From SYLG01 sp965226945 (GTDB taxonomy: Bacteria; Planctomycetota; Planctomycetia; Gemmatales; Gemmataceae): a stretch of 64,000 nucleotides of DNA. Below, in pieces: positions 51,849 through 60,016 of the stretch (positions within the stretch are counted from its first letter, which is position 1; the number at the start of each line of letters is the position of its first letter). The position numbers were made by a program, and so were the translations under genes. The notes beneath the pieces were generated by a model, which was not told where the DNA came from, ran no database searches, and worked only from the letters and a program-made list of their open reading frames with translations. The stretch lies in contig OZ245717.1 in the NCBI GenBank assembly GCA_965226945.1, forward strand, positions 620,001-684,000, in the 5' to 3' direction.

Positions 51849-53438
51849 GTGAGCAGTTTTCTCTTTCCTAGCCTGCATAATCGGAAACCGGCTCAAGCGG
51901 CCCCCGAGAAACATCCGATATTTTCTGAAGGCCAGGAAGAAGACCCGTTTCATTCGCCGGACAGGAACGTGATTGCAACAAGCGACTTACTGGAGCAGAT
52001 CAAGGGCCTCAAGGCCCGCATTTCCCGTTTGGGGCAGACGCCCGGCGCGCCGTCTCTCAAGGACGCAACTCTGCTTGCCGCCGCCACGGCCGCAGGTTCC
52101 GCCAGCGCCCCTACAAGCCAGGCAAACAAAGAAAACAAGGCGGAAAAAGATCGCCGGCCCGGCAAGGAAGCCAACGAAAACAAAGAAAAGACCAATATCG
52201 GGGCAGCGGTCGATCCATCGGCGTCCCACGCCCCCTTCTCACTCGGAAACTTGGGGAAGTTGGGCTGGAGAGCCCGTCGGATTCTGGAAACGGGTCTCGA
52301 CCTGACGGCGACCTTGAAGCAATGGCAAGAGCGAGGAGAACACAACGAGCCGGGTCTGGATCTCGTGCTTCACCCGGAGGAGTTTTCCGAAACGGTCGCC
52401 CTGGCGGACGGTTCGCTACGGTTGCTTGGACTTTTTCCTGAATCTCAGGCCGAGCAAATGGCCCTGTGTGAGGGACTCGAAATTGTACTGGTCCACCTGC
52501 GCCGCCGGGTCGCATTTTGGGACAAGAAATGGGAACTAGTGCGGGTCCAGCAAGCGGGTTTGTCTCGTTTGCAGGCGCTGGCACAGTCCCACGAAACTTC
52601 AGGAGCGGATCGCTTGCAAAATTGGCGCGATTGCGCCGGGGAAATCGTGGTCTCGGCCAAAAGAACCGGCTTGGGCTACTGGAGCGATCGCTCCAACAAA
52701 GACGCGCTTTGCGACTGGGCCACGATGACCTGGAACTTGGGCGACCTGGCCGCCCGTTTCGGATGGCATATGGGCTATTCCGAGAAGGACACTCGATCGC
52801 TGGTCCTCGGCTCGCTGCTGATTCAGATCGTTCATGCCCAAATGCCTGGCTATCTGCACGGCAAACCGGTTTGGGAAGAAAACGACCGGAACTGGTACGC
52901 CCAGTGGCATCACCATCAAACGGAAGAGTTGCCCGAGGCGCTCAAGCCCTGGGTCACCAAGGAAGCGCTGAGCGCGGAGCAAAAATCGATCCTGGAACTG
53001 TTGTTGCGTTTCTGTGCCTTGCAAATGTCTCGTCCCGACCGGCCGGGGATCGGCCCTCTCGCGGCGCTCACCCACCTCGAAAAGAACCAGGAGGGCTTCA
53101 CGGAAGCTCACTGGCGCTCGCTCGTCTCCTTCGTGGAAAAGGAAGGGACCTTGATTGAGGCTGGTTCGTTGGGCGCCGGTTTGATCTGGACGGCCGATGT
53201 GGATCCAAAACCATCCTTTCGCGCTTCGGCGCAAAGGCCAAATCCATCGGCCGGCCAAAAAGCGCCCGGTTTAAGAGCGCTCATTCTGGGACCGGTCGAC
53301 GCGGGCAGCCAACCGAGCCAGGGTCCCTACTGGGCGTCGCTTACCAACGGCTTTGGCGGCGCCGTCAAGGAACTCACCGGCACCAAGCGTGCCCGTTGGC
53401 ACGTTCAGCTTCTGTCAGGGTGCGTGGATCACCCATGA
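51849..53438 (+). CDS. Large soluble hypothetical protein, helical
   Basis: A 529-residue protein starting at a GTG. Residues 1-120 are low complexity (Asn/Glu/Lys-rich around 88-112). Residues about 130-400 are alpha-helical with a conserved-looking WDKKWELVRVQQAGLSRL helix and a His/Trp-rich stretch (NWYAQWHHHQTEELPE) that may bind metal. I do not recognise the fold; a helical phosphohydrolase-like domain is only a thought. Its stop overlaps the ATG of the CPBP protease gene, so they are co-translated. Confidence 0.5.
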   Translation: MSSFLFPSLHNRKPAQAAPEKHPIFSEGQEEDPFHSPDRNVIATSDLLEQIKGLKARISRLGQTPGAPSLKDATLLAAATAAGSASAPTSQANKENKAEKDRRPGKEANENKEKTNIGAAVDPSASHAPFSLGNLGKLGWRARRILETGLDLTATLKQWQERGEHNEPGLDLVLHPEEFSETVALADGSLRLLGLFPESQAEQMALCEGLEIVLVHLRRRVAFWDKKWELVRVQQAGLSRLQALAQSHETSGADRLQNWRDCAGEIVVSAKRTGLGYWSDRSNKDALCDWATMTWNLGDLAARFGWHMGYSEKDTRSLVLGSLLIQIVHAQMPGYLHGKPVWEENDRNWYAQWHHHQTEELPEALKPWVTKEALSAEQKSILELLLRFCALQMSRPDRPGIGPLAALTHLEKNQEGFTEAHWRSLVSFVEKEGTLIEAGSLGAGLIWTADVDPKPSFRASAQRPNPSAGQKAPGLRALILGPVDAGSQPSQGPYWASLTNGFGGAVKELTGTKRARWHVQLLSGCVDHP

Positions 53439-54181
53439 CTTCTCATTCCGGCTTGCCCGATCCCATCTTGCGCAATCCGGTTGCGGATCTGCTTGCGGTG
53501 GGTTGCCTGGTCGGCCTTTACGAATCGTGCAGAGTTTGGCTGCAAACGCGCTACCAGGTGACCGCGCACGGCCAGCTGGATGGCTTCATGCGCTCCTGGG
53601 GCGAATCGGCTCTGCCCGGCGCCGGCTGGGCCGCCACGGCGCTCTTGATGGGGATTCTGTTTTGGCGCTGCCTCGTCCATGTGCCGGTAACCGACGGAGG
53701 TCCCTTGCAGGGAATCAGCCAGGTCGGGGGGATTTTGCTTGAGTCGCTCGGTCTCGCCTTGGCGCTCTGGGTCGTCGCCCGATTTTGGGGCCGCTGGATT
53801 CCGCAGCTCGCCGCGGGCTCGCCCGACAGGCCGCAGGAGATCTGGATCCAAACGGTCAGCCTGATCGGGGCGGCCATCTACGAGGAACTGATCTTCCGGG
53901 TCCTTTTTTTGACGGCACTCTACGCCCTCTTGCTTCGATTCGGCACGGGCCTCTTTGTTTCTGCTTTTTGCGCAGTGCTCCTGAGCGCGATCGTCTTCTC
54001 GATGGCGCACCACCCTACCACACCGCAAAACGCCCAGGAACGCGCCCTCTTTCTTTTTCGCGCCTTTTGCGGATCGATTTTGGGGGTCATTCTTCTCATT
54101 CGGGGACCGGGTACCGCGATTTACTCGCACGCGCTCTACAACCTGATCGCCCATTTCACCGCTTATGCCGATCCCGCTTGA
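53435..54181 (+). CDS. CPBP-family intramembrane metalloprotease
   Basis: A 248-residue membrane protein with the three CPBP motifs: AIYEELIFRVLFL (EExxxR), VFSMAHHPT (FxxxH) and YSHALYNLIAH (HxxxN). There are about seven hydrophobic segments. These are CAAX-protease-like membrane glutamyl proteases, here possibly acting on the product of the coupled upstream gene, which is inference. It converges on the APC permease with a 19-bp overlap. Confidence 0.82.
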   Translation: MTSHSGLPDPILRNPVADLLAVGCLVGLYESCRVWLQTRYQVTAHGQLDGFMRSWGESALPGAGWAATALLMGILFWRCLVHVPVTDGGPLQGISQVGGILLESLGLALALWVVARFWGRWIPQLAAGSPDRPQEIWIQTVSLIGAAIYEELIFRVLFLTALYALLLRFGTGLFVSAFCAVLLSAIVFSMAHHPTTPQNAQERALFLFRAFCGSILGVILLIRGPGTAIYSHALYNLIAHFTAYADPA

Positions 54182-55671
54182 GACTGCGGTGATCGCCCAT
54201 CGATTGCGAGAATGTCACCCAGATCGGTGAGCGGTTTCGCCCTATTGAAGCCGCACGCAAAATAGACGGTCACGCCGGCAAGCGAGAACAGCGTGCCCAG
54301 GATGACCTCGGTCGTCTGCTGAGTCACCATGTTGGAAAGTAGGAAAATCGGCAGTGCCAGGTAGAGAAGCGACGGCAACGGGAATAGAGGACAGCGGTAA
54401 CCGTCCCAATGCGGTTGCAAGCGGCGCAAGCGCAAGATGGCGACAATTCCCAAGGTTTCAAAGACCACGCTGCCGAACATGGCGAAATTGGTCAACCAGT
54501 CGAACAAGTCGCCGCCGGAGGGAACCTTGATCTCGCCCCAGACGGGCACAGTCAAACTGCCGAGATTGGTCGTAAACAGGCCGATCCAGATCAACAGGAT
54601 CGACCAGATGACCAGCCCCACGATGGCGACGATCGGGGTCTTCCACACCGGATGAAGGTAGGCCAGGAATGCCGGGGCCTGTCCGGCCCGGGCCATGGCA
54701 AACGGCAGACGCGGCCCGGCCAAGAGGTTGCCGCTCAAGGCTCCAAACACCGAACAGATGATCGCCAGGCTCGCCAGCAGCACCCCCGCGGAGCCAAGCA
54801 ATTTGCGAAACACCTCGGTTGCCGCGACGTGGCCGCTGGGAATGGTCCGGATCTCGTCGAGCGGCATCACCAGGTGATAGCCCAGGTTGACCAAGACATA
54901 AAGCGTGGCGACGGCGCCGATCCCCAAAAGCAGGGCGAGCGGAATGTTGCGGCGCGGATCTTTCACTTCTTCGGAGATGGGAGCGATATTGCCCCAGCCA
55001 TGGTAGGCCCAAAGCACGGCAAGAATCGCGGTGCCCAGATGGGCCGACATATTGCTGAAACCGCCGGGGAACTCGGGGTTCTTGCTCGCCAGGTTGGCGA
55101 CCGAAGAGGCCGAGGCGGGAAAGGCCAGCGCGACCCAGGGGACGATCGCCAGAAGCGCCAGAAACAAAAGCTTGACGGTGGTGACCGTCACCATGATCTT
55201 GCCGCCAAGCGCGACCCCGAAGATCTGAATGCTTCCCATGATGATCAGGATGACGCTGGCGATCACGACGCGGCCCGTGACGCTGACATCGCCCACGGCC
55301 CAGGAGGTCAAGTCAACGAGGGCATCGACAAAGATGGTCACGAGCGCGGCGATCGATGCGGAGCGGATGATCCAGAAATCGGTCCAGCCCCACAAGAAAC
55401 CCCAGATGGGACCGTAGGCGACCGTCAAAATTCCCTGATTGCCGCCGGCTTGAGGGTGGCGTGAAACCGCCTCGGCAAAGCTCAATCCGCCGATAAAAGC
55501 AAAAAACCCGACGAGCAGCCAGATCGAAATGATCCAGGTGACATCGGGCAGATTGGTGGCGAGCACCGTGGCCTTTTTGAAGACCCCGGTGCCAATGACG
55601 GTGCCTGCCACCATCGATGCCGCCGCGACCAAACCCAGAACTTTGGGCAAACGCAGGCGGGCTTGGTCCAT
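54163..55671 (-). CDS. APC-superfamily amino-acid permease
   Basis: A 502-residue protein with about 12 to 13 membrane helices. The APC signature GTVIGTGVFKK is in helix 1. GGLSFAEAVSRHPQAGGNQGILTVAYG and the central FSNMSAHLGTAILAVLWAYHGWGNIAPISEEVKDPRRNIP are typical of the family. It moves amino acids or polyamines across the inner membrane; the substrate is unknown. The ATG at 55671 has no good ribosome site. It lies 46 bp after the lipoprotein gene on the same strand. Confidence 0.82.
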   Translation of the reverse strand: MDQARLRLPKVLGLVAAASMVAGTVIGTGVFKKATVLATNLPDVTWIISIWLLVGFFAFIGGLSFAEAVSRHPQAGGNQGILTVAYGPIWGFLWGWTDFWIIRSASIAALVTIFVDALVDLTSWAVGDVSVTGRVVIASVILIIMGSIQIFGVALGGKIMVTVTTVKLLFLALLAIVPWVALAFPASASSVANLASKNPEFPGGFSNMSAHLGTAILAVLWAYHGWGNIAPISEEVKDPRRNIPLALLLGIGAVATLYVLVNLGYHLVMPLDEIRTIPSGHVAATEVFRKLLGSAGVLLASLAIICSVFGALSGNLLAGPRLPFAMARAGQAPAFLAYLHPVWKTPIVAIVGLVIWSILLIWIGLFTTNLGSLTVPVWGEIKVPSGGDLFDWLTNFAMFGSVVFETLGIVAILRLRRLQPHWDGYRCPLFPLPSLLYLALPIFLLSNMVTQQTTEVILGTLFSLAGVTVYFACGFNRAKPLTDLGDILAIDGRSPQSQAGSA

Positions 55672-55717
55672 GGATGGCGGGCTCGAGGGGACGGGTCGAT
55701 CACCTCGTGTTAGCCTA

Positions 55718-56896
55718 TCAGGATGGCGCGAAGAGTCTGGTCAGGTTTTGCTTGACCGGATCTTGATCGGCGAGGCGATCGACGGCGAAGCCAATGTTCT
55801 CGGCTTCCGTGCGAGCCAGCGCCGCTTCGGCCTTGTCCACGAGGATGCGCTCGGCAAGCCAGGCGGCGCCAAGGCGCGTCCCATCGCGGTCGAACACGAA
55901 GATCTGCTCCGTGCCGACAGGCCGGATCATGCTGGCGAACTGTTGAACCTGAGCCCGATCCATCTTGGCCGGATCGAGTTCGAGACGGACATATTGAATC
56001 CCTTCGCGTTCGAAGAGTTTGCGCGCCGCGTCATCGACTTCGCTCGGACCAGCAAGGTGCACGACCTTGCGGTAGCCGGCGTCCTTGAGCCAGACGATCC
56101 CGTCGGGAAAAGGTTGGCGGCCCACGGCGAGGTTTTTCGCCATGCGGATAAAACGGGGAATATCGAGCGGCGACGGAGTCGAGGTCGCCGAAGGCGCGAC
56201 CGCCCCAGCATTGGAAGGACTCGTTCCCGAGGGAGCCGCACCGGACGAACCCGTGCCCGGATTGGTGCTGCTGGCGGAACCTGCCAAAGGTGGTTCCGCC
56301 GAGGAAGAGTACGGCGTCGGTGGAATTTCGGTCTTGCGCGATTCCGCGACCTCGGGCGCGCCGAGGCGCACCGAGTTTTGCAGCTCTTCGTTGCTGAAGC
56401 GCCTCGACTGGGAATTGAGCGGTCCCGTCGCGCTTGGGGGTGGGTTGGTGCTGACGGCCGGAGGCATCGGCGCGGAAAGAGCAGGATTGGTATAGCCGCC
56501 GGCGGGAGGGAACGGCGTTCCCTGTCCGACTGAGGGGGCTCCTGGGGAGTTGCCGGCACCAATGGGTGGATAACCCATGGGGGGATTGCCTCCCGGGGGC
56601 GGGAAGGCGGCTGCACCCGCCTGGGGCGGATTGATCGGTTGGCCGTTGGCCCCGATGATCACGGCGCCGGGCGGCGGCGTGCCCACCGCTCCAGGGGGTA
56701 AGCCGCCCGGCAAGGTGGAACTAGGTACATAGGGCGGCATCGGCTGTTCGTTGGCCGGCCGGCCCATTGAACCGAAGAGCCTCTGGCCCAGAGGTTTACG
56801 CGATGTGCTGGTGGTGGATGTTCCACATGACTGGCAGCCGGCATAGGCGGTTGCGGTGAACGCCAGCAACACCAGGTTCTTCCAATTCCGATTCAT
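55718..56896 (-). CDS. Probable lipoprotein with a pseudo-phosphatase (DUF442/PTP-like) domain
   Basis: A 392-residue protein. The N-terminus NLVLLAFTATAYAGCQSCG ends in a possible lipobox Cys. A Pro/Gly/Ala-rich region fills residues about 30-245. The C-terminal domain (about 255-385) has VGRQPFPDGIVWLKDAGYRKVVHLAGPSE and IFVFDRDGTRLGAAWL, the position of the HCxxGxxR phosphatase loop, but with Asp for the catalytic Cys and Phe for His. Activity is therefore probably lost and a binding role is likelier. Start 56896 has GGGAGAAA. Confidence 0.6.
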   Translation of the reverse strand: MNRNWKNLVLLAFTATAYAGCQSCGTSTTSTSRKPLGQRLFGSMGRPANEQPMPPYVPSSTLPGGLPPGAVGTPPPGAVIIGANGQPINPPQAGAAAFPPPGGNPPMGYPPIGAGNSPGAPSVGQGTPFPPAGGYTNPALSAPMPPAVSTNPPPSATGPLNSQSRRFSNEELQNSVRLGAPEVAESRKTEIPPTPYSSSAEPPLAGSASSTNPGTGSSGAAPSGTSPSNAGAVAPSATSTPSPLDIPRFIRMAKNLAVGRQPFPDGIVWLKDAGYRKVVHLAGPSEVDDAARKLFEREGIQYVRLELDPAKMDRAQVQQFASMIRPVGTEQIFVFDRDGTRLGAAWLAERILVDKAEAALARTEAENIGFAVDRLADQDPVKQNLTRLFAPS

Positions 56897-57124
56897 GGTA
56901 TTTCTCCCATACCCCATCCATTAACCACGGTCAGGAACCTATTTCTCAAGCAAAAATGGGAAATTCGTCAGAAAATTTTGGCGAATGGGCCAAAATCTCT
57001 CGGTTATACCGGTCAAAACGGTCGATTTGGGTGGTTTTTCCCGCCTTGGGGATTTGCAAAAGCCAAATTCCTGGATGAAATAAGGTGGAAGACCATTTCG
57101 ATTCGGGGCCCCCGTGGATCCAAC

Positions 57125-57739
57125 ATGAGCACCGCGACTGACAGCGATTTCCAGACCAAGAAGAAGGCCATCCGGGAAGAAGCGCATCGCCTTCGCAATG
57201 CCCTGCCCGAAAAAGATGCCCTGAGCATGGGGATCTGCCAGACCTTGACCGCCTCCGCGGAATATCAAAAAGCAAAGACCGTGCTCTGGTATCTCGATGC
57301 CCGTAGCGAAGTGCGCACGCGCCATTACATTCCAACCGCCCTGCAGTCGGACAAAAAGATCGTGGTGCCCTACTGCGTCGATGGCTTCCTGCAGCTTTTC
57401 CATTTGAAGACGATGGAGGATCTGACGGTCGGCATGTACAAGATTTTGGAACCGAAGGCGGAACTGCGCGACAAGCCGGAATACCGCGTTGAAGTTCAAG
57501 AGCTCGATCTGATCGTCGTTCCGGGAGTCGCCTTCGATCGCCGCGGAGCGCGCATGGGCCATGGGTTTGGCTACTACGACAAGCTTCTCGAACATGCCCG
57601 CACTGACGCTCCCTTGATCGCCCTGGCGTTTGAATGCCAGCTTTTCGAGGAAATTCCGACCGCTCCCCATGACATTTTCATGGATCAATTGATGACTGAG
57701 AAAACGACCTATCGGGGCCTGGGCCGTAAGGGCAAATAG
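57125..57739 (+). CDS. 5-formyltetrahydrofolate cyclo-ligase
   Basis: A 204-residue enzyme. KKAIREEAHRLRNAL is the N-terminal helix with ATP-binding basic residues. VPYCVDGFLQLF and the signature LDLIVVPGVAFDRRGARMGHGFGYYDKLL follow. It returns 5-formyl-THF to the active folate pool as 5,10-methenyl-THF. The ATG at 57125 is the best fit; the earlier frame is not family-like. A terminator lies 70 bp downstream. Confidence 0.88.
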   Translation: MSTATDSDFQTKKKAIREEAHRLRNALPEKDALSMGICQTLTASAEYQKAKTVLWYLDARSEVRTRHYIPTALQSDKKIVVPYCVDGFLQLFHLKTMEDLTVGMYKILEPKAELRDKPEYRVEVQELDLIVVPGVAFDRRGARMGHGFGYYDKLLEHARTDAPLIALAFECQLFEEIPTAPHDIFMDQLMTEKTTYRGLGRKGK

Positions 57740-57808
57740 TCCATTGAGCGAACGCCCCGACCACCGACGGCAAGCCAGAGTTGCCTTGAAGGCCGCTTCC
57801 TGGGACTC

Positions 57809-57847
57809 AACCCGGATCGTTCGAATGCGATCCGGGTTTATTTTCTA
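57809..57847 (+). terminator. Intrinsic terminator of the cyclo-ligase gene
   Basis: AACCCGGATCG (57809-57819) pairs with CGATCCGGGTT (57828-57838) around TTCGAATG, followed by TATTTTCTA. It separates the cyclo-ligase gene from fhcD. Confidence 0.82.
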
Positions 57848-57898
57848 TCCGCACTCCCTTCTTGACTTCTCACCTCGTCCTTTAGACCCTGGAATCAC

Positions 57899-58825
57899 AT
57901 GGCCGCCGAGATCGAAGACACCTACGCCGAAGGGTTTCGCAGCATCTACGCCGAAGTGCTCGTCACGGCGCGCGATCGCAAATGGCTCGACCATGCCATT
58001 CACGCCGCCACAGGCAATGCTTCCAGTTCGATCATGTGCGACTGCGAAGCGGGGCTCGACCGCTATGTCGGCCCCGGCGGCGACGAGTCCTATGCCACCC
58101 CCGATGGTCGCCCCGGCGCGATCATCCAGTTTCATGTGCCCCGCTTTCGCAAGGACCGCCTCGAAGCGCTGGAACGCTCGTTGCTCGTGCGTGTTTGCCA
58201 AAATGTTCTGACCTGCGCGACGACCAGTTGTTTCAACACCTTCGCGGAAGGCGATGCCTGGTTTCCCCTGGGTCGCAAATTGTCCTATTTCGGCGACGGC
58301 CATCAGTTCAAGACCGAGCGTTATGGCCGCAAGCTTTATGCGGTGCCGATTCTCGGCGGCGAATTCGTCATCGACAAGCGCTTCGGCTACCGCGACGGCG
58401 TCATGGGGGGCAACCTCTGGTTCATGGGCGATTCCGTCGATTCGGCGCTCGAAGCGGCGGAGCGGGCGACCGCGGCGGCACTCACCGTACCCGGCGTCAT
58501 CGCTCCCTTCCCCGGTGGCATTGCCTCGAGCGGCTCGAAGGCCGGTTCCAGCTACAAGTTTGCCATCGCGAGCACTTATGAGGCCTACTGCCCGACCCTG
58601 AAGGAAAAGTTGGGGGATCAGTCGAAAGTTCCCGCCGGGGTCGCGTCGATCATGGAGCTGATCATCAACGGATCCGATCTCGCCACATTGCAAAAATCGA
58701 CCCAAAAGGCCATCGAGGCCTGCAAGGATACCCCTGGCCTGATCAGGATTTCCGCGGGAAATTACGGTGGCCGCCTTGGCAAAAGCTTCATCTACCTCCG
58801 GCCCGAAAAACAACCCATCAACTGA
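57899..58825 (+). CDS. fhcD: Formylmethanofuran--tetrahydromethanopterin formyltransferase (FhcD)
   Basis: A 308-residue Ftr-family protein: EDTYAEGFRSIYAEVLVTARD at the start, SSSIMCDCEAGLDRYVGP, CATTSCFNTFAEGD, VMGGNLWFMGDS, and GGIASSGSKAGSSYKFAIAS near the end. It transfers formyl groups between methanofuran-like and H4MPT carriers. In methylotrophs and planctomycetes it is a subunit of the FhcABCD complex for formaldehyde oxidation. No other fhc, mch or mtd gene is in the window. Its last 16 codons lie in the first unit of a 51-bp tandem repeat. Confidence 0.93.
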   Translation: MAAEIEDTYAEGFRSIYAEVLVTARDRKWLDHAIHAATGNASSSIMCDCEAGLDRYVGPGGDESYATPDGRPGAIIQFHVPRFRKDRLEALERSLLVRVCQNVLTCATTSCFNTFAEGDAWFPLGRKLSYFGDGHQFKTERYGRKLYAVPILGGEFVIDKRFGYRDGVMGGNLWFMGDSVDSALEAAERATAAALTVPGVIAPFPGGIASSGSKAGSSYKFAIASTYEAYCPTLKEKLGDQSKVPAGVASIMELIINGSDLATLQKSTQKAIEACKDTPGLIRISAGNYGGRLGKSFIYLRPEKQPIN

Positions 58826-59921
58826 TTTGGCAAAAGCTTCATCTACCTCCGGCCCGAAAAACAACCCATCAACTGATTTGGCAAAAGCTTCATCTACCTC
58901 CGGCCCGAAAAACAACCCGCCAACTAATGCCAAAGGTCCGGTTGTCCGGTCCGCCCAGAGGTTACGACCCGCCGAATCGGAAAAAGCTCCCTCGGCGGGC
59001 CTGTTGGAATATCAGAGCGATGTCGCGGCCTTCCGCGCTTATCTCACCGCCGAGCGCGGCCTGTCGTCCAACACGCTGCAAGCCTACATGCGCGACCTGG
59101 GCCATTTTGAAGAGTGGTTTGCCAGCGCCGGTCTCGCCAGTCATTTGCGGCCAAGCCTGAACGATTTTGCCGACTACCTCTCGTTTCTCAAAGACGCCAA
59201 CCTCGCTCCTCCTTCCATCGCCCGCAACCTCGCGGCGCTGCGCGGCTTTTATCGCTTCCTCAAACTCGAAGAAAAAGTCACCGACAGCGCCATCCACCTG
59301 CTTGCTTCACCGAGCCTTTGGCACCGCATTCCCCAGGTATTGAGCCCCGAAGCCGTTCACCGCCTGCTCAACGCGCCGGAGGCATCCGCTCGCCATCACT
59401 TGCGTGACCGGGCCATTCTCGAAACGCTTTACGCCACTGGATGCCGGGCTTCGGAGGTTTGCTCGCTCAAGCTCAAGGACCTGAACATGGACGAAGGCTG
59501 GTGCCGCTGCACCGGCAAGGGTTCCAAGGAACGGATGGTGCTTTTGGGCCGGCCGGCGCTCGAAGCGATTCGCACCTATTTGAAAGATGGCCGGCCCGGC
59601 ATGGCCAGCGGGTCCGATGTGCCGTTGTTCGCCGCGCCTTCGGGCGTCGCCCTCAACCGGGAACAGGTCTGGTACATCGTCAAAAAGCATGTGCGCGCGC
59701 TGGGCCTGCATCACAAAGTCACGACCCACACACTCAGGCATAGCTTTGCCACCCATTTGCTCGGCGGCGGCGCCGATCTGCGCGCCGTGCAAGAAATGCT
59801 CGGCCACTCAAGCATCGCCACGACCCAGCGCTACACCCACGTCGATCGCGAACGGCTCAAGGCGATTCACAAGCAGTTTCATCCCCGCGGAGAAACCCCC
59901 GATAAGCCCGAACATGATTGA
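58767..59921 (+). CDS. Tyrosine recombinase XerC/XerD
   Basis: The N-terminal SAM-like core-binding domain (LLEYQSDVAAFRAYLTAERG, about 79-98 in the longest frame) is followed by the catalytic domain. It has the full set of residues: Arg227 (TGCRASE), Lys251 (GKGSKER), His321 and Arg324 (HTLRHSFATH), His347 (LGHSS) and Tyr356 (RYTHVD). It resolves chromosome dimers at dif with its Xer partner. The start is uncertain: the longest frame begins at GTG 58767 inside fhcD, three TTGs lie in the repeats, and TTG 59004 begins at the domain. No ATG is available. Confidence 0.88.
   Translation: MAALAKASSTSGPKNNPSTDLAKASSTSGPKNNPSTDLAKASSTSGPKNNPPTNAKGPVVRSAQRLRPAESEKAPSAGLLEYQSDVAAFRAYLTAERGLSSNTLQAYMRDLGHFEEWFASAGLASHLRPSLNDFADYLSFLKDANLAPPSIARNLAALRGFYRFLKLEEKVTDSAIHLLASPSLWHRIPQVLSPEAVHRLLNAPEASARHHLRDRAILETLYATGCRASEVCSLKLKDLNMDEGWCRCTGKGSKERMVLLGRPALEAIRTYLKDGRPGMASGSDVPLFAAPSGVALNREQVWYIVKKHVRALGLHHKVTTHTLRHSFATHLLGGGADLRAVQEMLGHSSIATTQRYTHVDRERLKAIHKQFHPRGETPDKPEHD
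58776..58928 (+). repeat. Three 51-bp tandem repeats at the fhcD/xerC junction
   Basis: Units at 58776-58826, 58827-58877 and 58878-58928. The first two are identical; the third has a few changes. Each carries the 3' end of fhcD (GKSFIYLRPEKQPIN, stop) and an in-frame TTG for the next gene. Because 51 is a multiple of three, the recombinase frame stays open through all copies, reading DLAKASSTSGPKNNPST each time. Confidence 0.95.
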
Positions 59922-60016
59922 TAAAGTTGCTGAAAAAAGTTATCCTTGAAGGTACCTGCCTTCCCCCTTCGTGATCCTGGATGTGCTTGCGCTCCCGGTG
60001 AACTCCTGCATTGCGG

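Noticed and set aside
54409..55464. 351-codon plus-strand ORF opposite the permease
   Set aside because: Asp/Gly/His-rich shadow of hydrophobic codons.
58776..58928. Recombination (att/dif) site for the adjacent Xer recombinase
   Set aside because: The repeat is explained as a tandem copy of the fhcD end; no dif-like paired 11-bp arms are visible.
57845..58933. 362-codon minus-strand ORF opposite fhcD
   Set aside because: Antisense shadow that only looks repetitive because it covers the 51-bp array.
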